Source of the DNA: Heterohyrax brucei
Lineage: Eukaryota > Chordata > Mammalia > Hyracoidea > Procaviidae
Assembly: GCA_028571685.1 (NCBI GenBank)
Contig: CM053162.1
Location: 6,886,001-6,950,000 of the forward strand
DNA: 64,000 nucleotides
Direction: 5' to 3'
The position numbers were made by a program, and so were the translations under genes. Position 1 is the stretch's first letter. The number at the start of each line of letters is the position of its first letter. Shown one piece after another: positions 1 through 11,164 of this stretch. The notes below the pieces were generated by a model. That model searched no databases. It saw only the letters and a list, made by a program, of their open reading frames with translations, and had not been told where the DNA came from.

Positions 1-350
1 GTGAACTCTTAAGGACTACCCAAAACCAAAAGAATTGCAAAAAGAAACCAGACAGGTTAATCTATATATGACAGCAATGTCAGAACAATAAAAGAGGATA
101 TAAGCAGCATGAGTATAGATCTTTCTAACACAGTGGAAGTCAAAGTGATAATAAATGCTAAAATACTAGGTCAAACCTAGGAATATAAGGGTAAATTCCA
201 AGGAAAACACAAAGAAAGTTAACAAACCTGCTCATCAAAACAAAGAAGGAAATCATAATGTTTCAAAGTAAACAAAAAAGAAAAAAAGAAAAATAAATCC
301 ACAAACCAAAGGAATTCAGCCCAGGAGAGTAAGAGGAACAAAGAAAAGTA

Positions 351-351
<1 letters not shown>

Positions 352-417
<66 letters not shown>
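352..417. repeat. (CA)n microsatellite
   Basis: About 65 bp of nearly pure CA dinucleotides with one AAA interruption near 401. It lies in the A-rich L1-associated sequence. Confidence 0.97.
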
Positions 418-534
418 AAACCCACAAAATAACAGCAATAAAGTCACACCTGGCAATAATTGCACTGAATGTAAAAGGCCTAAATGCACCCCACAAACAA
501 ATAGTGTCTGAATGGATTTACAAAGGAAGGAAAG

Positions 535-723
535 AAGGCAGTGAGAGAGGGAGGGAGGGAGGGAGGGAGGAAGGGAGTGAGACAGGGAGGGAGGGAGGAA
601 GGGAGGAAGGAAGGAAGTGAGGAAAGGAGGGAGGGAGGACGGAAGGAAGGGAGGGAGGAGGGAAGGGAGGGAAGGAGGAAGGAAGGAGGGAAAGAAGGGA
701 GGAAAGGAGGGAGGGAGGAAAAC
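535..723. repeat. Polypurine (GGGA/GGAA)n tract with G-quadruplex potential
   Basis: About 190 bp of almost pure A/G on the + strand, with repeated GGGA and GGAA units and runs of four or more GGG triplets spaced by one base (about 549-570 and 585-598). It sits inside the L1 endonuclease sequence, with recognisable L1 on both sides, so it grew or inserted after the L1 did. Confidence 0.95.
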
Positions 724-821
724 AGGGCACATCAATATGCTGTTTACAAGACACACACCTTATAAATAAAGATGTAGATTTATGAAGTCATAGGATGGAA
801 AAAATACGTATCAAGCAAATA

Positions 822-984
822 CTACTACTGCTGACTTCCATCAAGTCAATTCTGACTCATAGCGACCCTATAGGACAGAGTAGGACTGCTCCGTACAGTT
901 TCCAAGAAGTGCCTGGCGGATTCAAGTGCTGACCTTTTGGTTTGCAGAGGTAGCACTAAACAACTATACTACCCGGGTTTCCAC
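822..984 (-). mobile_element. AfroSINE-type tRNA-RTE SINE inserted in L1
   Basis: Reverse-strand short-form SINE: RTE-like tail on the left (tcaattctgactcatagc), tRNA-like head on the right. It is flanked by the direct repeat caagcaaata (812-821 and 985-994). The L1 reading continues on both sides, so the SINE inserted into an existing L1. Confidence 0.93.
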
Positions 985-1040
985 CAAGCAAATAGCTACC
1001 AAAAAAGAATAGGAGTGGCAATGCTAAAATCACAATGCTA

Positions 1041-2996
1041 AAACATTGTGAGTCCTAGCTACAGAAATTAGGCAAGGAAAAGAAATACAGGAAATTCAAA
1101 TTGGTAGGAAAGAAGTTAAATTCTCCCTGTTTGTGGATTACATGACACTGTCTCCATAGAAAACCCAGACGACTCCATGAGAAAGCTACTGGAATTACTA
1201 GAAAGACTGTAGAGAAGCCAGATACAAGATAAACAGAAAAATCACTAGGGTTCCTACACACCAACAATGAAAAGGAATTCAGGAAAACAATATCATTTCT
1301 AATGGCCTCTAAAAAAATAAAATACTTACAAATAAATCTTACCAGTGATGTAAAAGACCTGTAGAAAGAGAGGCACAAAAAACAACTGCAAGAAACCACA
1401 AGAGATCTAAATAATTGGAAAAACGTACCATGCTCATGTATAGGCAGACTCAATATGGTGAAAATGATAATTCTACCCAAAGCAATTACAAATACAATGC
1501 AATTCTGATCCAAATAGCAATAATTTTCTTTAAAGAGGTGGAAAAAGTTGTTATTAACTTTACATGGAAAGGGAAGATGCTTCAGATAAGTACAGCACTA
1601 CCAAAAAAGAATAAGTAGGAGGATTCATTTTACCTGACTTCAGAACCTACCATATAGCCACTGTAGTCAAAATGGCGTGGTACTGGTACAAAGAGAAATA
1701 CATTGACCAAAGGAACAGAATTGACAATCCAGATGTAAATCCATTCATCTATGGTCACCTGATCTTTGACAAAGGCCCAAAGGCTATCAAAAGACAGTCT
1801 TTAACAAATAGTCCTGGCAAAACTGGATGTCCATCTGCAAAACAATTAAACAGGACCCAAAGCTTACATCAGAAACCCTGGTGGTATAGTGGTTAGGTGC
1901 TACATCCACTGATCAAAAAGTTGGTAGTTTGAACTTCCACAAAGTGCTCCCTGGAAACTCTATGGGGCTGTTCTACCTTATCTTACAGGGTCGCTATGAG
2001 TCAGAATTAACTCGATGGTAGTGGGTTTTGTTTTGGGGTTTATAGCTCACATCATATACAAAAACTAATTCAAAATGGATCAAAAACCTAAATATAAAGC
2101 TAAAAACTATAAAATTCATAGAAGAAAAATAGAATTAGTGCTGAAAGCCCTAATATATAGCATCCAACAGAATACAAACCATAACCAACACACAAATTCC
2201 AGAAGATAAGCTAGGTAATTGACATCGTCTAAAAATTAAACACATTCATCGAGAAACTTCACCAAAAGAGTAAAAAAAGAACCTACAGACTGGAAAAAAA
2301 AATTCCTATTATAAATCAGACAAAAATCTAATCTCTAAACCCTACAAGAAAATCTAATACCTCTAAAACAAAGAAAAGCAAATAATGCAATTAAAAACTT
2401 CACCAAAGAAGACATTCAAGTGGCCCACAGATACATGAGGAAATGCTCACAATCACTAGCCATTAGAGAAATGCGAATCAAAACCACAATGAGACACCAT
2501 CTCACACTAGCATTACTGGCACAAAATCATAAAAAGAAGAATGTAACGAATGTTGGAGAGGCTATGGGGAGATCAGAACTCTCATAATCTGCTGGTGGAA
2601 ATGAATAATATACAACCATTTTGGAAACAATAATGTAACTTCCATAGAAAGCTGAGAATAAAAATATCATATGATCAACCAATTCTGCTCCCAGAAATGT
2701 AGCCTAGAGAAATAAGAGTTGTAATCAGAATAGACGTATGCACACCCATGTTCACTGCAGCACTGTTCACAACAGCAAAAGGTTGGAAGCAACCTAGATG
2801 CCCATCAACTGTTCAATGGATACACACACACACACAATGGAGTATTGTGTAAAAGTAAAGAACAATGATGAATTTGTGAAGCATCTCATAACATGGAGGA
2901 AACTGGAGGTCATTATGATGAGTGAAAAAGTCATCACAAAAGGACACATACTGTATGAGACTATTACTGTAAAAACTCATGGAAAGGTTTACACAT
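1041..2996 (+). pseudogene. L1 ORF2 reverse-transcriptase and C-terminal remains
   Basis: Broken frames resembling the L1 ORF2 RT palm, thumb and C-terminal region. The catalytic F-A-D-D box is F-V-D-Y here (1130-1141), so the second catalytic aspartate is lost. The fingers/palm run from about 1050 to 1300, the W-Y-W-Y-K segment lies near 1675-1690, and C-terminal sequence continues to about 2990. A forward SINE at 1872-2043 interrupts it. Several stop codons and frameshifts are present. Confidence 0.8.
1872..2043 (+). mobile_element. AfroSINE-type SINE (short form)
   Basis: Forward tRNA-like head (A-box-like gtggtatagtggttaggtg) and RTE-like tail. The flanking direct repeats differ by one base: agcttacatca (1861-1871) and agctcacatca (2044-2054). 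Inserted into L1 copy A. Confidence 0.93.
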
Positions 2997-3921
2997 AAAA
3001 ATAAGCAAACTTTGATGGTTACCAGGGAGGGGATGGATAAAGATAGAAAAACACTAAACAGACAATAGACCAGTGATAATTGTAGCGGAGGGTAAGACAA
3101 TATATAATACTGGGGAAACCAGCACAACTGCACAAAGCAAGGTCATGAAAGCTTCATAGACTCACCCAAATTTCATGAGGGACGGAATTGTTGGGCTGAG
3201 GACTGTGGGGACCATGGTCATGGGCAACATCTAGCTCAATTGGTGTGACATAGTTTATAAAGTCTATGTTCCACATTCTATTATGTCGAGTAGTATCTGT
3301 GGTTTTTAAAAGCTTGTTATTGGCTATCTAGGATGCTCCACTGGTCTTACCCTTTTATGAGCAAGGAAGAATAAAGAAAACTAAAGAAACAAGGGAAAGA
3401 TTAATTCAAAGGGGTACTGGATCACATTTACAATAGCTTCCAGCAGACCGAATCCAGTACAAGCAGATGGTGCTCAGCTGACACCACTGGCTGCTCTGAC
3501 AGGGATCACAGCAAAGAGTCCCTAGGCAGAGCTGGAAAAGAATGTGGAACAGAATTCTAACTTGAAAGACTATATTTGCAGGTCTGGAGGAGACTGGAGA
3601 AACTCTGAAATTATTGGTCCCCAAACACCCCTTGAGATCAGTAATGAAATTACTCCTGTGGATCATCTTTCAGCTGAGGATTCTTAGGGACCATAAAATG
3701 AAACAACACTAAAGCATACCATCCCAGGGACAAGAAACAGAGAGCAGGAGGCGACAGGAAAAGCTTGTGACAGGGAACCCAAGGTTAAGAAGGGAGAGTA
3801 CTGGCCTGTTGGGGAGTTATTAACCAATGCCATATAATAATACATGTACTAAATATTTAATGAGATACTGGTTTGTTCTATAAACCTTTCTCTGAAGTTC
3901 AATTTAAAAAAAATAAAAAAA
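2997..3921 (+). mobile_element. 3' UTR of L1 copy A
   Basis: Long non-coding 3' end after the ORF2 remains. It includes a G-rich stretch near 3185-3225 and finishes in an A-rich tail with interspersed T. The layout fits an afrotherian-type L1 3' UTR; the subfamily was not determined. Confidence 0.7.
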
Positions 3922-3953
3922 TTTGCATTATGATAGACTATTTTCTAAAACTG

Positions 3954-4166
3954 CTTACTTTGAGCATGTCACTAGGAGGATTGTTAGCTAGAGAAGGACA
4001 AAATGTTTGGCCAAGTAGAGGGCCTCCAAAGGTGTGGGATGAATTGGCACAACAGCCTCAATGATCGATTCCAACAAGCTGGAGCTTGTGAGCAAGACGC
4101 AGGGCAATCTTTCGTTCTATTGTAGTTGCAATCACAGTGAATTGGAGTCAACTCAACAACTACCAA
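3954..4166 (+). mobile_element. RTE/BovB-type LINE 3' end
   Basis: Matches in order the last about 210 bp seen in the other RTE copies here (28.56 kb, 51.1 kb): an acatcatgcttgg-like box near 4000, a cacagtggctgcaacaat-like box near 4050, and the AfroSINE-like terminus near 4130-4166. Diverged and 5' truncated; no coding capacity. Confidence 0.75.
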
Positions 4167-4430
4167 CTGGTGTTCAAAAGTTACTTGAATGAATAAATAG
4201 TCAAATAGCATGATCAACCAAATGCTTCTCTCTAGCGTGGCTTCTGACAATGTTGGAAACATGCTATAGATCTACGTATGAAAGCCATTTACTGCTCACT
4301 GAATATTCAGGCGTTCCCACACATTTCCAAACTCCACTGTATTTCATTGGGCCCAAGTGAACTCACTCAGGTTGAAAGACTGAGGGTAAAAGTAACATGG
4401 AAAATTAAAGTGTGAAAGAATTTAAACCAG

Positions 4431-4665
4431 TTGTGGAACTACAACTCTCACCTCTGCCGCAGTAACAGTGGAAGCCCTGGGTCACAGGGTACGCAGCTTC
4501 TAAACGATGGAGCCTCTGTCGGCCTGGGTCCCACCCACACGCACTCATTCCGACCTATACTGTGTGTGTATCACGAACAAGAAATGAGACCTTTACCTCT
4601 CGAACTACTGAGATCTAGAAGTTATTTTTGTACCGTAGTATAATCTCAATAAACACAATCTGCAC
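4431..4665 (+). mobile_element. Old LTR 3' fragment (MLT/ERVL-like)
   Basis: The end of the block (about 4580-4650) has the layout of an old mammalian LTR terminus: a cac...aataaa-poor R/U5-like stretch, an actactgagat-like box and a gtaccgtagtataatct-like end. Family assignment is from memory and weak. Confidence 0.4.
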
Positions 4666-6027
4666 AAACAATAGTGCAGAAGGAGAAGCAACAGGTTGGG
4701 GGGGGATTTCTGTGCGATTAGTTTTCATTGTCGTTATTGTTTATTCTTTCCAAACCTTTCCACTATGGGACATGGCATTTTACTAGAGTGTTACTACCTG
4801 GCACAGCTTCTAGGAAAGACGGAAGTCTGAAAAAGCTTTGAGAAATCTGGAAATCTGACTCACCCTTATTACTTCCCTGGGAAATTCCCTGCCAAAAATT
4901 GTTGTTAAGGTTATTATCTTGCCTCCAAAAAAGCTGATGTGCTTGGTTTGCTCTCTTGCTTTGTCCCCTAAGAGTCCGTTATCCTGCAGAAGGCAGAGTC
5001 TGAGGTTAGCCCCTGAGCTAACCTGGATAACTTCCCACTGGAGGAGCCTGGGGAAGCAGAAATCTATCACAACAAAATAAATGGAAACATACGCTTATTG
5101 TGACTGCTCCCCAAGCCATGAAGTTTGGCAAGATTTAGTCTTGTGGATTGTCTTCCTTTGGTCTTCTCTGCTGGGTGATGGAAATTTTTCTTCCCCCTTG
5201 GCAAGTGACTACTTTCAATTCTTTTGAATGAAATTTTCTTACAGATAATAATAAAAGTCTACCAGTGCTTGATGTGTTTACTTTTGTCTGGAGATTTATG
5301 TATACTTGTTTGATCCCACTGCCAACCATAAGAAATGAACTATTTTAACAAAATGTGGCCTCTGCTTGTTTCTTTCCCCCACCGCCTCAGTCTGGGGGCA
5401 AAATAAAAAGTGAGGCCATTATTGTTGTGGAGACCCCCAAGGGCAAAAATGGAAAAGAAGGGTGCTTGAATACAAGGACACATTCCTAAACTGGGAAGGG
5501 CACCAGGGTACGTTAAGGTCCCTGTAGAAGCACGAACTGACTTCCTTCCAGGGAAGCAAAAGGGTTGGAGTTGGATCCCTCCAGGTGGAATACTAAACGA
5601 TCCCTGGGCAACAGAGGGATGGCAGTGAAGGGAGGAGCTGGGAGCTGAGATTTTATTTCCTAGCTAGAGTATGCTGAGGGCAAATGCTTCACCACCATCC
5701 ATCCTGTAAAGGAAGAGCAGTGGATCTGGAGGCGGAGAGTGAAAGAAAGAGAATGTGCAGTGGAGAACTGGAACCTCCCATGTTCCATTAATCAAAAAAA
5801 AAAAGAAAGAAAGAAAAGAAATCAAAAGTGCCCCTAAATTTCATGAGTGCCCAAACTGCGTCTCAAATTAGCTAAGAGGAAAATCTTTTTTTTTTTTAAA
5901 CTCTAAGGGGATCTCTGATGGATGACAGGACTGTACCACAGGGATGCACGCAAAACACCCAAGAGGAGTGATGGCAAAGGGTCCCCTTGGTGTCGTCCAC
6001 CCTTCCTGTTTCCATGTTGCTGTGTGC
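4666..6027. other. No gene seen; unique-looking sequence
   Basis: AT-rich sequence with a G9 run (about 4697-4705), an A-rich patch near 5798-5820 and a T run near 5887-5898. I see no coding exon, RNA gene or classifiable repeat. Confidence 0.5.
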
Positions 6028-6140
6028 TACTGGCTGAGCAGATTGCCAGGTCTTTTCTTCTGCAGAGCAGCAGTGGATTTGAACCGCCCACTTTTTCATT
6101 AGCATTTGGGGGCTTAACCATTGCACTACCAGGATTTCCT
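6028..6140 (-). mobile_element. AfroSINE long-form head (5' part only)
   Basis: Reverse-strand tRNA-like head: on the minus strand the A-box-like gtagtgcaatggttaagc is followed by the B-box-like ggttcaaatccac, then central sequence typical of the longer form (cagattgcc on +). The RTE tail is missing or too diverged to see. Confidence 0.7.
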
Positions 6141-6280
6141 ACTGTTCCATAGAAATCATGAAAGCCCAGAGTGGATGCTTTTCTCCATTCCCTGGCCACC
6201 AGAGAATAAGAATAAGGGCACAAGGAGGCAGACAGAGGAGGAACACATGGATGGACTACTTTAGGGTCAACAAATTCTGC

Positions 6281-6480
6281 CTCTTGGGCAAAGTTCTGCC
6301 TGCTGCCTGTTGTTATAAATAAAGTTTTACTGGAACACAGATACAGCCATTCACTTACCTTTTGACTACAGCTGCTTCCTCTCTACCACGGTGGAGTTTG
6401 CAGCAGAAACTTCACTGTCCAGAAAGCCAAAAATATTTACTAGCTGGCTCTTTATAGAACATGTTTCCAGACTTCTAGAC
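6281..6480. mobile_element. Probable old DNA-transposon fragment
   Basis: The stretch around aataaagttttactggaacac and the later tatttactagctggctcttta resembles a dispersed mammalian element, probably hAT-type. Boundaries and family are uncertain. Confidence 0.4.
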
Positions 6481-6580
6481 TCTCAAATAATAATCTTGAA
6501 TTTGGTTGGAGAAAGAAGACAGACATTCAGCTTAACTGAGTAGTTGAAGCGTCTTAGTCTAGGTCTCCTATTATTAGTGG

Positions 6581-7036
6581 TGTCATAGACTGCATTGTGT
6601 CCCCCTCAAAATGTGTGTATTGATTTGAGTGGCTGTGAGTCCCGATACGGTCCAGTTCCTCCCACGGGCTGTGAATCCTGCCTCTGTGATGTTGATAAGG
6701 GAGAATGGGCAGCAGTTGTGTTGGTGAGGCTGAACTCCAACTACTGGCTTGTGGGATACAAGGGAGAGAAGTGAGCAGACTAAGCCGGGAGCCTCATACC
6801 TCCAGGACAGCGGCAGCGACAGCAGAGCACGTCCTTTGGACCTGAGGTTCCTGGGCTGAGATGCTCTCGTTGAATTTGGACTCAGCCTACCAGACTGTGA
6901 TAATTGCCCTTGTTGAATGGACTTGTAACTTGTGAATTCATTTGTGGCTTACCAGACTGTGACAATACATTTTCTCTCCTCATAAAGCTTTCACTCATGC
7001 TATTTTCTGTTAGAGCACTACCAGTTAACTAAAACA
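6581..7036 (+). mobile_element. Solo LTR, MLT1/MaLR-like
   Basis: 456-bp element starting tgtcatag and ending aaaaca. It is flanked by a perfect 5-bp duplication agtgg (6576-6580 and 7037-7041), as expected for an ERVL/MaLR insertion reduced to one LTR. It shares layout with the LTRs at 44.56, 50.70, 53.18 and 59.06 kb: attgtgtcccc near the start, cagagcac...cctttgga in the middle, and a terminal gcactaccagttaactaaaaca. Confidence 0.88.
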
Positions 7037-7084
7037 AGTGGGGACGAGGAGTCAGTGTCCAGACACTTTGATTATAGCGAAGAC

Positions 7085-7200
7085 TCTTACAGTTATACTT
7101 CCTAAGGCATCTACAATCACAAGTTTGGTATTATCTCATCATACAAAAAAGGAAACTGAGCCTCAGGGGTAACAGATTCCCAAATCACAGAATGTGAAAC
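7085..7200 (-). mobile_element. MIR-like SINE relic
   Basis: Contains the reverse-MIR pattern of aaaaaaggaaactgagcctcag followed by a diverged locus-typical stretch. Weak and ancient. Confidence 0.45.
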
Positions 7201-7602
7201 CGCTGGAGAGGAAATATGAGCCTAAATCAAAAATCAGCGATTTCTCTCACCCTGCCGTGTCAGTTGTGAGCACACAGGACAAAGCATTTAAAAGAGGCAT
7301 ATGGACCAATTTAGGCATAGTCTCAGTATTCACATCTGACTGTTTCTGTTTTACAGGACAGACAGAACTTCTGTCTCTATCTACTGCTTTTTGTCCAGAA
7401 TAGGTAAACCACTGTCCGCTAGCTCTACCAATGGACTGTCTGAATCTGTTCTAAGGTATTTAGCGTTTGCTTTCTAGATCTTTCTCAGCTACTCTTGTCT
7501 TCCCCTGAAACCTTTGATCTAGACAAAGACCCTACTAGTTTCAAGTAGAAAGTGGGATGTCTTGTCTGCTAGGCTTTGTTACTGACCCCAAACCTTTATC
7601 CT

Positions 7603-9917
7603 TTTTTTAAAATAAATAAATAAATAAATAAATCTTATTATGATTTAAGAAAAATTTTACAATCTGTATTAATCTTTCATATAACACTAAGAACTTCCAA
7701 CACTATTCTATTCTAACTGCTCCCCCTTCCCTCCTTTCCCCCTTCACCCCCACTGTGATAGCACACTTAGCCCTTTCATCCAGACCTTCCCGTAACCCTT
7801 TGACCAAGATCTGACCCCCATAAACCTATTGTCTTGACTCTGGCGATGATCCTCTAGGACAGCCCCGTGTACATATTTAAGTCCAAAAGTTTGTTGGTTG
7901 CCAGCCTCAGTCCATGTTTTATATAGTCCAGTTCAGTCTTTGTAGAGCTGGCCCCAGTATAGGATGTGGTTTGGGGTTAGAGAGTCCAGGGGCCACACTC
8001 CCAGGGGGCCCTCCAGTCTGATAGACTCTTAAGTGTGGTCTTTTGGTAGAGTTCTAACTCTGCCCGTTCATTCTTCTCCCGCTATGCCTAGGCCTCCTTA
8101 CCATGTACCCCCATCTGAGCAGTCATCGATGATGGCCAGGTACCAGCTAGTTCTTCTGGTCCTGTGTTGAAGCAGACTGTGGCTCATATGGCCCCTTCCA
8201 TCTGGTGGGCTCATATTTTCCTCCTGTCCTTGATGCCCACTGTTTACCTATGGTCTACATGGATTGGGATCAACTGATATCACTTAGATAGCACCTTGCT
8301 ACCTTTTAAGACCCCAGACACCACTCACTCAGGTGGTAGACTGAGCATCCTCTTAAGAGAGAAAGAAAAGAAAGCTTGGGTATGTCAATGAGTCCGAACA
8401 TCTCCTGAAAAAGTGGTATCCCAACCCCAGAGCCTGTTACTGCTCTGTCCTTCCAAAGAGGTGTGCCACATTTAGGGAACAGTTTAATTTTTAAGTAGAG
8501 AAGTTGTGGGTGCTTCTTTTCTAGTACGTGCTGTCGCATTACACTCAACCCAAATCCTAACCACTATCTAATTTGTATAACGCCTTCTGCCTACCTTCCC
8601 GCCCTTGAGACAGTCATAGACTGATTTCTTCTGTGCTTAAATGATTTGCTGCATCCTTGTAATAATGGTCTCGTACAGTATTTGTCCGATTGCATCTGGG
8701 TAATTTCACTTAACATAATGACCTCTATATATTACCACATTATAAGTATTTCCCTAAGCAACCGTTGTTTGTTATCATTGCAGAGCATTCTATTGTATGA
8801 ATGTATCATAGTTTGTTTAACCATTTGGCTGTTGGTGGGCGTTCAGGTTGCTTCCATCTTTTTCCTGTTGCGGAGACAACTGTAGTAAACATTGCCATCC
8901 ATGTATCTGTTTCGGTAGTGGCCCTTATTTCTCTGGGACATATTCCAAGGAGTAGGATTGCTGGATCATATGGTATTTCTATTTCTAGTTTTCCAAGAAA
9001 GCACCAAATCAATTTCCTTAGTGGTTGTACCATTTTACATTCCCACCAGCAGTGTAGAAGTGTTCCTGTCTCTCCATATCATCTCCTGCATTTATTATTT
9101 TGTGGTTTTGGGATCAGGGTCGGCTTTGTTGGCGTGAGATGGTATCTCATTGTAAATTTAGTTTTGATTTGTAAATTTGTAAATTTAGTTTTGATTTAGA
9201 TTTCTCTGACAGCTAGTGATTGTGAGCATTTCCTCATGTATCTGTTGGCATCTGTATGCCTTATTTGGCGAAGCGTCTGTTCAACTCCTTTGCTTATTTT
9301 TTAATTAGGTTGTTTGTTTTTTTCTTGTTGAGGTTTTGCAGTGTCTTGTACATTAGAGAGATTAGATGTTGATCAGAAATGTGGTAGCGCCCAATTTTTT
9401 CCCGTTCTGTAGACAGTCTTTTTACTCTTTTGATCAAGGCTTTAGGTAAGCATAACTGTTTGACTTTTTGTACACTGTTAATGCCGTGGATTAGTGTTCT
9501 ATTGTCTTCTCAATTGTTTTCATTCAAGATCTTTATCATTTTAAGTTTTATATTTTGAGTTAGTTTTTGTGCATGGTGTGAGATAAGGAGCTTTTTTCCA
9601 GTTTTTTTTGGAGATGGATATCCAGTTAATGCCAACATCTTTTGTTGAAAAGACTATTTTTTCCCCAGCTTACATCCTTTGGGACTTTATCAAATATTGG
9701 TTGCTCATAGGTAGATGATGTTATATTTGGATTCTGAATTGTGTCCCACTGGTTTATGTGTCTGGTTTTGTGCCAGTATCAGGCTATCTTGACTACTGCG
9801 GCAGTGTAATAGGTTTTAAGATCAGGTAGCCTGAGGCCTCCTGCTTTGTTCTTATTCTTTAGTAATGTTTTATTTATCCACAGCTTTCTCCCTTTCCATA
9901 TGAAGCTGGTGGTAAAA
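7603..9917 (-). mobile_element. L1 LINE (copy B), 5' truncated, reverse strand
   Basis: About 2.3 kb: 3' UTR on the left (about 7640-8600), then reverse ORF2 C-terminal sequence up to the W-Y-W-Y-K-like segment region (about 9770) and a little further. A TTTA-type tail lies at the left end. Candidate target duplication ttatcct at 7596-7602 and 9918-9924. A short internal tandem duplication lies near 9153-9200. Frames are broken; the + strand open stretches inside it are antisense shadows. Confidence 0.85.
7608..7633. repeat. (AAAT)n microsatellite
   Basis: Six AAAT-type units forming the tail of reverse L1 copy B. Confidence 0.95.
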
Positions 9918-9924
9918 TTATCCT

Positions 9925-10587
9925 CAAACAGCTCACCAGGGTTCTCCATCCCCAGGAGCTCATGAAGGGGCTGTTATGGGAAACATAACCTCCCTTCTCT
10001 CATCTCAGCCTGCATCCTTCACAGTCAGCAGTTCCCTAAATATCATCTATTTATGCGTGTTTCAGAATGAGGGGGACACAGCCACTTGTGATGGAGATGT
10101 CACTGGCAAAATAATAGCATCCCAGCTGAAGCAAGGCAAACACCCCAGGGGTCATTCCTGCTAAAGGAGACATCTTTCTTAACTATTTAGCTTGTGAGGA
10201 GACATGAGCAAAGTATTTAGACTAATTTCAGGTTGTTTTTGTTTGTTTGTTTTCGCCCTTCCACATGAACTCCTTGGCCTTCTTGAATATAGGATCTGTA
10301 TTCTTAATTGGATCTCATCAAAGCTTTCTCTTTGCCTTCATCTCATAGGGCCACATCATGGTATATAGGGAAGTAGCAGATAAAATCAGGTACTTAGCTA
10401 ACGGGATGCACTGGGCTGTTGCTCAGTTTGTGTGATCCCCTCTCTGCCCCACATAGAGCCTGACGCAGAGCAGGAAAGATTCAAGCTGTGAATCAGCCGC
10501 CATCACCCTACCTCCTTCAAGTCACTAATTCATACTCCCAAAGTGGGTAAACAGCAACAATACTAAAGGCTGTATTTAGTCAAAGGC
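9925..10587. other. No gene seen; unique-looking sequence
   Basis: Follows L1 copy B. Mixed composition with a short (TTTG)n run near 10230-10250. No coding or RNA gene signal. Confidence 0.5.
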
Positions 10588-10790
10588 TGACTGTTATGTA
10601 TTAGGCATTAGCTAAGCATTCTGTATGCAGTTTATGATTCCAGACTGACGAAATCCCGTGAGACAGAGGAATCATTACCCTGGTTTTATAAACAAGAAAG
10701 CAGTCATAGAGAAGCTGTGAACGTGGACCACGGACAGACAGCTGGTGAGCAGCAGAGCGAGAGTGCTACCAGAAGTAGAAGGGAGAGTAG
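10588..10790 (-). mobile_element. MIR-like SINE relic
   Basis: The order of parts fits a reverse MIR: tgttatgtattaggcatt..., then a ccctggttttataaacaagaaa core, then acagctggtgagcagcagagc. Diverged. Confidence 0.55.
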
Positions 10791-10799
10791 AACGGAGAC

Positions 10800-11164
10800 A
10801 TTAACAAGGTGGGACAGGGTAAGTGTATCCAGCTCCTCCAAACATTTGTAGCAACTTCTCTGGGCCTTCAAGCAGACTGATGAGCTAGGAGGCCTTCATT
10901 CCTTCCTCTATCTTCCAGCATGATGCTACAGTTTCCTCCCCAGAAAGAGGATTCTTACAACTTTTTTTTTTTTTTTTAATTAGTAAAATTGTTTTTTGTT
11001 GTAAATGTAAGAGCCATCTATAAGATTTTTGGGGAAAGCAGCTAAAAGGGCAACTACTCATAATTTCTCTTTGCTAATATAAAAACTATTAATACTTAGC
11101 ACAAGGCAGCCTTTATGTAGATTGCAAAACAACCTACAAAAATACCATAATTTATATCTAAAAT
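10800..11164. other. No gene seen
   Basis: Includes a T16 run near 10962-10977. Otherwise ordinary AT-rich sequence. Confidence 0.5.

Larger units (their letters stand above)
451..1040 (+). pseudogene. L1 ORF2 endonuclease N-terminal fragment
   Basis: The translated sense resembles the start of L1 ORF2 (a short N-G-L-N-A-P-like segment near 476-492, then an L-Q-D-T-H-like segment near 739-760). It is interrupted by the purine tract (about 535-723) and by a reverse SINE (822-984). The rest of the endonuclease is deleted. No intact frame remains. Confidence 0.7.
1..3921 (+). mobile_element. L1 LINE (copy A), degraded, internally deleted
   Basis: Forward L1 remnant. Endonuclease-like sequence begins near 451, reverse-transcriptase sequence follows from about 1041, and a long 3' UTR ends in an A-rich tail (about 3903-3921). 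The part between the endonuclease N-terminus and the RT palm is missing, so the two blocks meet near 1020-1040. Two SINEs and a purine microsatellite interrupt it. The sequence before 450 is A-rich and probably belongs to the L1 region upstream of ORF2, but I could not align it firmly. All reading frames are broken, so the element is dead. Confidence 0.85.

Noticed and set aside
316..765. Open frames of 74-146 codons on both strands
   Set aside because: They are translations of the CA and GGGA/GGAA repeats (proline/serine/leucine or glycine/arginine/glutamate strings), not genes.
1055..1513. 152-codon reverse open frame
   Set aside because: Antisense to L1 ORF2 RT sequence of copy A.
8646..9199. 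Forward open frames of 79 and 132 codons
   Set aside because: Antisense to the reverse-strand L1 copy B ORF2.
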